Assembly (NCBI GenBank): GCA_024277285.1 | Contig: JAJRVM010000204.1 | Location: 4,601 to 68,600 of the forward strand | Direction of reading: 5' to 3' | DNA length: 64,000 nt | From: Planctomycetota bacterium | GTDB lineage: Bacteria; Planctomycetota; Planctomycetia; Pirellulales; Pirellulaceae | Shown here: positions 55,601-61,328 of the stretch, one piece after another | Layout: every line of letters starts with the position of its first letter | Position numbering within the stretch: position 1 is the stretch's first letter | The notes under the pieces: generated by a model | What the model saw: the letters and a program-made list of their open reading frames with translations, nothing else | Database searches by the model: none | What the model was told of the DNA's origin: nothing | Translations under genes and position numbers: made by a program

Positions 55601-55698
55601 AAAAGCCCCAGCAGCAACACGGCCAGCATCTGGAGGCTGCGGTTCGAACTGGGTGCGTCCTGCTCGACATCCAACGCTCGGTCAAAAGCCGCGTTCAT
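52621..55698 (-). CDS. PQQ-like propeller - methyltransferase - PQQ-like propeller chimera
   Basis: This 1025-residue protein has a hydrophobic signal or anchor at about 22-42 (LQMLAVLLLGLFFADVDALA). A first propeller spans about 43-460, opening DWPMYRGDAARTGRSADP with blades such as HAATGQEAWRF and NAKSGAVVWEN. A compact SAM methyltransferase-like domain follows at about 465-580: motif I YCVDFGCGDGGLARALAE (479-496), acidic IAIDPDPENVRRA (503-515), QRDLED and ADLIVSQ for motifs III/IV, and RPFGG. A second propeller runs from 600 to the end, reopening with WTHQYADAANT and blades such as DTRTGKMLWRY and DARTGHVLWQG. The frame is continuous, so this is not a frameshift. GGGAG lies about nine bases before the ATG. 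It converges on another PQQ-type gene. Predicted location is periplasmic, which would deny the domain SAM; it may bind another ligand. Confidence 0.9.
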   Translation of the reverse strand: MNAAFDRALDVEQDAPSSNRSLQMLAVLLLGLFFADVDALAADWPMYRGDAARTGRSADPLDLPLAEVWRHAEQHAPQPAWPTSQRMQFDRAMQVVASGDRVVMGSSVDGTVVALHAATGQEAWRFFTEGPIRFAPALWNDLALIASDDGYLYALRLADGALQWKFRGGPSNVSVLGNQRIISKWPMRGGPVVVDDGADGIVYCAAGIWPSEGIYLTALNAKSGAVVWENSASGSIYMPQPHGGANATSGVSAQGYLVASGDRLFVPTGRAVPAAFDRHTGQFEYFHLQRYGHNGAALAMVIDDVLLNGGVGFNVQGGERVTRLGDGPIAASADGVVRAFDGKLAGYHWREVEKPDRKGKATKVRELTPQWNEGVAGQWAAIMTAGRQVILGGRDRVGVFDTDTKKMVATLPVDGVAYGLAVSGGKLLVSTDQGRVYCFARDVPSSHYNAKPVRGVSSDTDFVEPVAAILQRTKVTSGYCVDFGCGDGGLARALAERTQLHIIAIDPDPENVRRARNNLFVAGLLGSRVTVLQRDLEDTGLPAYCADLIVSQRSFTEELDDRVAAEAARLQRPFGGEICWRRDGKWVVSQRGALPGSGSWTHQYADAANTVNSGDTLLKNQLSVLWFRDFDFAIPSRHGRAPAPLAKDGKLFHEGLNGLLAVNAYNGHELWRYDVPGVLKPYDGDELMGVAGTGGNICLGGDSVYIRHGSRCVRLDTKNGALIGEYQTPAPKDEPNSQQLDKKLPDWGYIAWVDDVLFGSTANAEHVVTYRYINRGGDMTKQLTESTSLFAIDTRTGKMLWRYQAEHSIRHNAIAIAGEKVYLIDRPLALFDREKRPESTEQPPGKLVALDARTGHVLWQGKEDAFGTMLVVSAKHQVVLMSYQPTRFRLDSERGGRMAAFKADSGELLWDVEAEYASRPTLNDRTIYTQGGAWDLLTGKEVPFKFNRSYGCGILASSKNMLLFRSATLGYYDLSGACETVDYGGVRPGCWINALPAGGLVLLPDATSGCRCSYLNKTWIALEPK

Positions 55699-55740
55699 AA
55701 CTCATTGCTCCCAATCGGGTAAAGACCGCATCTATCGAAG

Positions 55741-55878
55741 GCCCTCCGCCGGGCTCACCCCGGCCGGGGGCACGACTGGTCAGCTACCCGCCCATCACGC
55801 GAGCCCAAGGCCTGTCGTTCCAACCAAACGCCCTCCGCCGGGCTTGTCCCGGCCGGGGGCACGACTGGTCAGCTACCT
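55741..55878. repeat. Two CACGACTGGTCAGCTACC-tailed hairpin repeats
   Basis: GCCCTCCGCCGGGCTCACCC-CGGCCGGGGG, then CACGACTGGTCAGCTACC (55741-55787), and again with loop CTTGT (55830-55877). The second loop is the complement of ACAAG, so read on the minus strand it is GCCGGG-ACAAG-CCCGGC, like the other CAAG-loop hairpins. Confidence 0.85.
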
Positions 55879-56109
55879 GGGAAGATGCCTTATTTTCGTG
55901 CCAAAGCGTATCACCGTCACCAATTGTCCCCCAATTGTACTCGAATTACACAGGCAACTCATGGCAGCTCAGTATAAAATGGATGCTGATTCGCTTCCGC
56001 ACCCTTGGGCGGCGTGAGTATTTCGACGCTTGAGTACTCGTCACGTCACCGTGACGACACACACGGCCAGCGAACATCACTAGAAATGCAACTCCTGACC
56101 AGACTAGTT

Positions 56110-56367
56110 CGACAACGCCACTTTGGACGTAAACTCCAGACCTCAACGACCTTGTGCCGTTGGTGAATCAGTTTGCATGGCTAGCAGGGACACCGCCGAA
56201 AATGGCCCCGTCTCACCCGCGTCTGCCGCCGGAGGCGGGGGGAAATCATCTCGATTACGATCTAGCTTGGCAAACTGATTCACCTGCCTGGCAAGCAGGC
56301 AGGGGCCTTAAGGCCTATTACCTAGGAACATGTTACGGGTTTTGGTCCAGATAAAGTGGCACTGTCC
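56110..56367. repeat. Dispersed element B, copy 2, with terminal inverted repeats
   Basis: Left end GACAACGCCACTTT (56111-56124) and right end AAAGTGGCACTGTC (56353-56366) are inverted repeats matching at 12 of 14 bases. Inside are AAACTCCAGAC, CAACGACCTTGTGCCGTTGG, TAGCTTGGCAAACTGATTCA, hairpin CCTGCCTG-GCAAG-CAGGCAGG (56283-56303) and GGCCTTAAGGCC, as in copy 1, with extra sequence (about 56170-56260) between. Confidence 0.85.
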
Positions 56368-56390
56368 AGCTAGGCCTTGAGGTACTTTGA

Positions 56391-58952
56391 ATGAAACTGG
56401 CAACGTCCGCCGCAATCACTTTGGCAATACTGCTTGGATTGACCACCAACGATGCCGCTGCGCAGCAACCGGCGAAAACAACACGGGCAAAGCAGCAATT
56501 CGCAGAAATGTTGAAACAGATTGAGGCTTTGTCCCAGGAGGTGCAATCACTGCGTCAGCGTCTGGACCCTGAGTACTTTGGATTCACCGCGCCGGAAGAC
56601 CGCCAAGCCTGGTACGACAGGCACGTGGCCATGAAAGAAGCGTCCAAGTTCAAAGAGCTCAAGTGGCAGTTTATTGGCCCGACCAACCTCAGCGGTCGTG
56701 TGACCGACGTGGCGGTCCCCACGCCGCGAGGCAAGTCGTATACGATGTACGTCGCCGCCGCATCGGGTGGTGTCTGGAAATCGGACAACGAGGGGACCAC
56801 GTGGACACCTGTCTTCGAACATGGCATCTCCACTTCGATCGGCGACGTCACCGTCGCGCCTTCAAACGCCGACATCGTCTGGATCGGATTGGGCGAAGCG
56901 AATATTTTTCGCAGCTCGATGGCGGGGGCCGGGGTCTATAAATCGACCGACGCCGGAGCAACGTGGAAGCACATGAGCCTGGGTGGCACGCACACGATTC
57001 CACGCATCGTGATTCACCCGACGAACCCGGATATTATCTATGTGGCGTCGTCGGGCCATGAATGGACGTACGACGAGAACCGGGGCGTCTACCAATCGAC
57101 CGACGGTGGAAAGACCTGGAAGAAAACACTCTACGTGAACGACCAGACCGGCGTCATCGACCTGGTCATGGATCCGTCCGATCCGAACACACTTTACGCA
57201 TCGACGTGGCAACGCATCCGCAAGCGTTGGAACGACCCACGCAACGAACCCGGTTACGCGGGCAGTGGCATTTACAAATCGACCGACGCGGGCGCCACTT
57301 GGAAACCGATCAACCAGGGACTACCGACTGCTCGATTCCGGGGCCGCATCGGCATTGATCTATGTCGCACGAAACCGAACGTAATCTACGCATTCATCGA
57401 CAACTACAGAATCGCCAAAGTCGAAGGCGATAAGAAAGATTCTTACGGTCGCGCGGTCAAAGGCAGCATCCTCGGCGCAGAAGTCTATCGCTCGGATAAT
57501 AAGGGCAAGTCATGGCGGAAGGTCAGCCAATCGAGCAAGTATATGCGGTCGCTCTCGGCAACCTACGGCTGGGTTTTCGGGCAATTGCGAGTTGATCCCA
57601 ACGACGAAAACACGATCTACGTCATGGGGCTGGCACTGAACGTATCGCATGACGGCGGCAAGACTTTCAAACGTCTGCGCGGCATGCATGGGGACCATCA
57701 CGCACTGTTTATTGACCCCGACAACTCCAACTACCTGCTCAATGGCAACGATGGTGGTTCTGTCATATCGTACGACGGCGGCAAGAACTGGCGCAGCTTC
57801 ACCGAGCAGATCCCGGCTGTCCAATTCTTCAACATCGGCTTTGACATGGACAGCCCCTTCCACGTCTACGGCTCGATCCAGGATCACGGCAGTTTCCGGG
57901 GGACCGTGACCTTGAAAGCCGGGCGGGACAAGATCCCGCGAGTGGAATTCGAACGGGCTCCGGGCTGGGAAGGATCAAGCCATGCGGTTGATCCCACCGA
58001 CCCGAACACGGTCTATGCAGCCGGTTTTTACGGCAGCATCTACCGCCAGGATATCGAGTCGGGAAAGCGGACGAACTTGCTTCCCAAGACGAAACCCAAC
58101 GAACAACCGCTGCGTGGTCAGTGGGTAGCGCCCTTTGTCCTATCACCACATAATCCACGCATCTTGTACCACGGCATGAACTTCCTGTTCCGCTCATGGG
58201 ATCGTGGCGACAAGTTCGAAAAAATCAGTCCCGACCTAACCTATAACGATCCGGACAAGAACGGCGACATTTCCTACCAGACGATTTCCACCATTTCCGA
58301 GTCTCCTTTTCAGCTCGGTCTGATTTACGTGGGAACCGACGATGGCAAAGTCCATGTGACGCGTGACAGCGGCAAGCATTGGGCAGAAATCATGTACGGG
58401 ATCGCACCTCACCGGTGGATCTCACGCATCGTGGCGTCCCGTTACCACCAAGGGACCGTCTTCATGGCACAAAACGGCAAGCGTCATGACGACTTTACAC
58501 CATACCTTTGGAAATCAACCGATTTTGGCAAGACCTGGCAGAGTATCGTTGCCAACATCCCGAGTGGGCCGATCAACGTGATCCGCGAAGACCCCAAGAA
58601 TCGCAATGTGCTGTATGTCGGCACCGACCTGGGGGTATACGTGTCGGTTGACGCCGGCCAATCGTGGGACGTTCTTCCCAACAGCTTGCCAACAACGTTC
58701 GTTGCCGACCTGATCATTCATCCTCGTGACGACATCATGGTCATTGCCACGCATGGCCGAGGCATGTACGCGTTGGACGTTCAGCCAATTCAGAATTTCG
58801 GCAAGAAGCAAGAAGAGCCGAAAAAGGACGCGCAGGAAGCTCCCAAGAAGGCCGCAGCAAAAGCGCCGAAGAATGCGAAGAAGACTGCGGCGAAGAAGAA
58901 GAAGAGAACAAAGAAGCCGACTCGGACAGCCAAGGGCAAGAAAGAGCAATAG
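56391..58952 (+). CDS. Exported BNR/VPS10 (sortilin)-like propeller with lysine-rich tail
   Basis: This 853-residue protein has a signal peptide (LATSAAITLAILLGLTTNDA), a helical segment (about 30-60), then ten or more Asp-box blades of the sortilin/BNR type: GVWKSDNEGTTWTPV, GVYKSTDAGATWKHM, GVYQSTDGGKTWKKT, GIYKSTDAGATWKPI, ISYDGGKNWRSF, LWKSTDFGKTWQSI and VSVDAGQSWDVL. The last 48 residues are a Lys/Ala-rich tail (KKAAAKAPKNAKKTAAKKKK and more), histone-H1-like in composition. Propellers of this family are predicted glycosidase-like or binding proteins outside the cytoplasm; no catalytic residue can be named. The tail may bind nucleic acid or acidic polysaccharide. TTGAGG lies about ten bases before the ATG. 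It follows the repeat element directly. Confidence 0.9.
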   Translation: MKLATSAAITLAILLGLTTNDAAAQQPAKTTRAKQQFAEMLKQIEALSQEVQSLRQRLDPEYFGFTAPEDRQAWYDRHVAMKEASKFKELKWQFIGPTNLSGRVTDVAVPTPRGKSYTMYVAAASGGVWKSDNEGTTWTPVFEHGISTSIGDVTVAPSNADIVWIGLGEANIFRSSMAGAGVYKSTDAGATWKHMSLGGTHTIPRIVIHPTNPDIIYVASSGHEWTYDENRGVYQSTDGGKTWKKTLYVNDQTGVIDLVMDPSDPNTLYASTWQRIRKRWNDPRNEPGYAGSGIYKSTDAGATWKPINQGLPTARFRGRIGIDLCRTKPNVIYAFIDNYRIAKVEGDKKDSYGRAVKGSILGAEVYRSDNKGKSWRKVSQSSKYMRSLSATYGWVFGQLRVDPNDENTIYVMGLALNVSHDGGKTFKRLRGMHGDHHALFIDPDNSNYLLNGNDGGSVISYDGGKNWRSFTEQIPAVQFFNIGFDMDSPFHVYGSIQDHGSFRGTVTLKAGRDKIPRVEFERAPGWEGSSHAVDPTDPNTVYAAGFYGSIYRQDIESGKRTNLLPKTKPNEQPLRGQWVAPFVLSPHNPRILYHGMNFLFRSWDRGDKFEKISPDLTYNDPDKNGDISYQTISTISESPFQLGLIYVGTDDGKVHVTRDSGKHWAEIMYGIAPHRWISRIVASRYHQGTVFMAQNGKRHDDFTPYLWKSTDFGKTWQSIVANIPSGPINVIREDPKNRNVLYVGTDLGVYVSVDAGQSWDVLPNSLPTTFVADLIIHPRDDIMVIATHGRGMYALDVQPIQNFGKKQEEPKKDAQEAPKKAAAKAPKNAKKTAAKKKKRTKKPTRTAKGKKEQ

Positions 58953-59006
58953 CGATCTGCCGTAGCCGTGCACGCAGGGGAGACCGCGAACGCTGCGTCC
59001 AGGAAG

Positions 59007-59031
59007 GGGACCACGGATCAACGCTAATGAA
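59007..59031. repeat. AGCG dispersed module, partial
   Basis: GGGGACCACGGATCAACGCT-AATGA; the reverse complement TTCATTAGCGTTGATC lines up with the copy at 61274-61310 and the module at 7856-7890. Confidence 0.7.
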
Positions 59032-59050
59032 AAAGGCCCTCCGCCGGGCT

Positions 59051-59279
59051 CGAGTGGCACTTTCCTGAACGAGCAAGAGAATGCATTACCATCACCAGGA
59101 GAACATCACTCGCGAGCGGATGTGAGTGCTGTGCATCTTCAGGGCTTGCTCAATTACGCACCAAGATGCTAGGAAATTGCAAGAGCACTGGCTCCGTTCG
59201 CGAGGTACGAGACAATTCAAGCTTGCACGAAACGCCGGACGATCACGCCGATTCCCGCTCACTCAGCCAGTGCCACCCG
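59051..59279. repeat. MITE-like element A, copy 2 (229 bp)
   Basis: Terminal inverted repeats CGAGTGGCACT (59051-59061) and AGTGCCACCCG (59269-59279) differ at one base. Inner arms CTCGCGAGCGGA and TCCGTTCGCGAG also pair. It matches 27835-28049 in ends and several internal blocks (CCATCACCA, ATTCAAGCT, ATTCCCGCTCACTCAGCC). Confidence 0.85.
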
Positions 59280-59527
59280 ACGTCCCAATGCCACCTGACG
59301 CGGATGCACCCTTAGCAGGAAGAACATGCTGGGAGCATTTTCGTCAGTGCCGTCAGAGGTCGTGAACAGGTGCGGCGCAAGGCATGAGCGTTCCCAGCCA
59401 CACACGCTTGTTGCGCGGTTCATCTCCCGTGATTCCGGCTGCGCTCGTGGAATCTGATGTCCCATTGCGGTATGCTAATACACCGCTGGCACAACGTCTT
59501 TGTTCCCTTGCATGCAAGAGGCTCACC

Positions 59528-61030
59528 ATGAATCGCATCCCGAACTGCCGTTTATTCCTGTCGCTAGTCGCATTGCCGTTGCTCTTGAGTGGCACGCGTC
59601 ATGCCGTTGCCGCAAACGACTCGCGTCCCAATATTCTATTCGCACTGGCGGACGACTGGGGCTGGCCGCACGCCGGGGCGTATGGCGACCCCGTCGTGAA
59701 GACCCCTACATTTGATCGGATTGCGCGTGACGGCGCATTGTTCCAGAACGTCTTTGTATCTGCTCCCTCATGCACTCCATCACGGGGCGCGATCCTGACG
59801 GGTCAGTGGCATTGGCGTCTCAAGGGCGCAGCGAACTTGTGGAGCGTGTTTCCGGATCAGTTCGTGACGTACCCCGAACTACTGGCCAGAGCCGGCTACG
59901 AGACCGCACTGACCGGCAAAGGCTGGGGGCCGGGCAGAGTGGCGTCGAAGGGGCGACGGATTGTCGGCACTCGATTCCCCAACTTTCAGACGTTCATGGA
60001 GAAGCGTGATCCGGACAAACCGTTCTGCTTCTGGCTTGGCACCAGTGATCCGCACCGTCCTTATAAGCTCGGGTCGGGCAAGGCCTCCGGAATGGACCTG
60101 GACAAGATCAAGCCGTTTGGGTGTTTTCCAGACGTGCCGGAAGTGCGCAGCGACATTGCCGACTACTACTGGGAGGTGCAACGTTGGGACGCGCTGGTCG
60201 GCAAGGCGATCGCGGCATTGGAGAAAGCGGGCCAGCTGGACAACACGATCATCCTGATGACGGGCGATCACAACATGCCTTTCCCACGCTGCAAGGGCAA
60301 CCTATACGACTGTGGCGCGCGCGTTCCGCTGGCCGTCTGCTGGCCCGCGAAGATGCCTGCGGACCGCGTGATCGAGAACTTCGTCAGTTTCACCGACTTT
60401 GCACCCACTTTTCTGGAAGCAGCTGGATTGCCGGTCCCTTCCGATATGACGGGGCGCAGCCTGGTGCCTATTCTAGAATCGGATAAGTCGGGCCAGATCG
60501 ATCCAACGCGTGACTTCACGCTCATTGGCAAGGAACGTCATTGCCCTGGCCAGGAAGCGCCCAGCATGGGTGGCTATCCGTGCCGAGCACTGCGGACGAA
60601 GGACTTCCTTTATATCCGCAACTTCGATCCACAACGCTGGCCAGCTGGCACACCGAACTGGAAGAAAGCAACGTTCCCCGGTTCCTGGCTCGGCGATTGC
60701 GACAATGGTCCGACCAAGACCTATATGGTCGCAAACCGCCACAAAGACGCGCTGCATGAAAAATTGTACGACCTCGCGTTCGGACGCCGCCCGGCGGAAG
60801 AGCTTTACGATTTACGCAAAGATCCTGACCAACTGAACAACGTTGCTGACCAAGAGGCCTATGCAGGGACCCGCAAGAAACTCGCAACACGACTGGTCAA
60901 GCTGCTTCGCGAGACAGGCGATCCACGCGTGGTCGGCGGTGGCGAGCAATTCGATGAATATCCCTACCTGGGTGGATCACCTCAACATCCAGGCTTCGTT
61001 AAGAAGAAAAAGAAAGGCAAGAAGGACTAG
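59528..61030 (+). CDS. Exported sulfatase, Cys type
   Basis: This 500-residue sulfatase starts at the ATG at 59528 (GAGG upstream; longer reading rejected). Signal peptide LFLSLVALPLLLSGTRHAVA precedes RPNILFALADDWGW, with metal-binding Asp42 and Asp43. The formylglycine signature is Cys82-Thr-Pro-Ser-Arg86 in SCTPSRGAILTG, so it needs a maturation enzyme, not present here. TGDHNMPFPRCKGNLYDCGARVP gives the second metal-site region with Lys and His. Planctomycete sulfatases remove sulfate from algal polysaccharides in the periplasm or outside. The protein ends with a Lys-rich tail (KKKKKGKKD), like the gene before and the small gene after. It may belong with them in one transcription unit. 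Confidence 0.95.
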   Translation: MNRIPNCRLFLSLVALPLLLSGTRHAVAANDSRPNILFALADDWGWPHAGAYGDPVVKTPTFDRIARDGALFQNVFVSAPSCTPSRGAILTGQWHWRLKGAANLWSVFPDQFVTYPELLARAGYETALTGKGWGPGRVASKGRRIVGTRFPNFQTFMEKRDPDKPFCFWLGTSDPHRPYKLGSGKASGMDLDKIKPFGCFPDVPEVRSDIADYYWEVQRWDALVGKAIAALEKAGQLDNTIILMTGDHNMPFPRCKGNLYDCGARVPLAVCWPAKMPADRVIENFVSFTDFAPTFLEAAGLPVPSDMTGRSLVPILESDKSGQIDPTRDFTLIGKERHCPGQEAPSMGGYPCRALRTKDFLYIRNFDPQRWPAGTPNWKKATFPGSWLGDCDNGPTKTYMVANRHKDALHEKLYDLAFGRRPAEELYDLRKDPDQLNNVADQEAYAGTRKKLATRLVKLLRETGDPRVVGGGEQFDEYPYLGGSPQHPGFVKKKKKGKKD

Positions 61031-61144
61031 AGCCGCAACACGGCTCACCGGTGGCTCAGGTTGCACGAGCGGCTACCCCAAGCTGAGGCCATGGAGATAT
61101 AGAACGACACTCGGACAGTTTCACCCTTTGTGGAGGATTCGTTT

Positions 61145-61279
61145 GTGAGCAACAAGGATAAAGGCAAGAAGCAGCATAAGAAGGATAAGCCTGCCGAAAC
61201 ACAATCATCCTCCCTTACCGCGCCTGATCAGAAGATGCCGAGCAAGGCCGCCGCGCATGCGGAGAACCTATTTCATTAG
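61145..61279 (+). CDS. Small lysine-rich protein (44 aa)
   Basis: A GTG at 61145, eight bases after a perfect GGAGG (61132-61136), opens a 44-residue frame ending with TAG at 61277-61279. The N-terminal third is strongly basic (SNKDKGKKQHKKDKP), the rest is Ser/Thr/Ala-rich, ending AAAHAENLFH. There is no signal peptide or hydrophobic segment. It follows the sulfatase gene by 114 bp on the same strand. The stop codon lies inside the dispersed AGCG repeat (TTCATTAGCG), so the repeat trims or sets its C-terminus. No family is recognised; the function could involve nucleic-acid binding, which is inference from charge only. The ribosome site is the main evidence that it is real. Confidence 0.55.
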   Translation: MSNKDKGKKQHKKDKPAETQSSSLTAPDQKMPSKAAAHAENLFH

Positions 61280-61310
61280 CGTCTATCAGCGTTGATTAGC
61301 GGTCCGTTCC
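61274..61310. repeat. AGCG dispersed module, best copy
   Basis: CATTAGCGTCTATCAGCG then TTGATTAGCGGTCCGTTCC. It shows the AGCG core three times at 10-12 bp spacing and overlaps the stop of the small lysine-rich gene. Confidence 0.8.
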
Positions 61311-61328
61311 CTGAACGCGGCGTTTGTG

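Larger units (their letters stand above)
55699..56390. other. 692-bp intergenic region made mostly of repeats
   Basis: Holds two GCCGGG/CCCGGC hairpin repeats (55741-55878) and dispersed element B copy 2 (56110-56367). The piece between (55879-56109) has no recognised feature. It lies between divergent genes, so promoters for both must be here or within the repeats. Confidence 0.55.
58953..59527. other. 575-bp intergenic region with repeats
   Basis: Contains an AGCG-module copy (59007-59031), a truncated CCGCCGGGC hairpin start (59040-59050), and MITE-like element A copy 2 (59051-59279). From 59280 to 59527 no feature was recognised. An in-frame extension of the sulfatase reading to 59384 lies here and is not supported. 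Confidence 0.55.

Noticed and set aside
51150..55698. Calling the PQQ-type proteins quinoprotein alcohol dehydrogenases
   Set aside because: Only blade motifs are visible; no cytochrome domain and no convincing catalytic Asp/Ca site were found.
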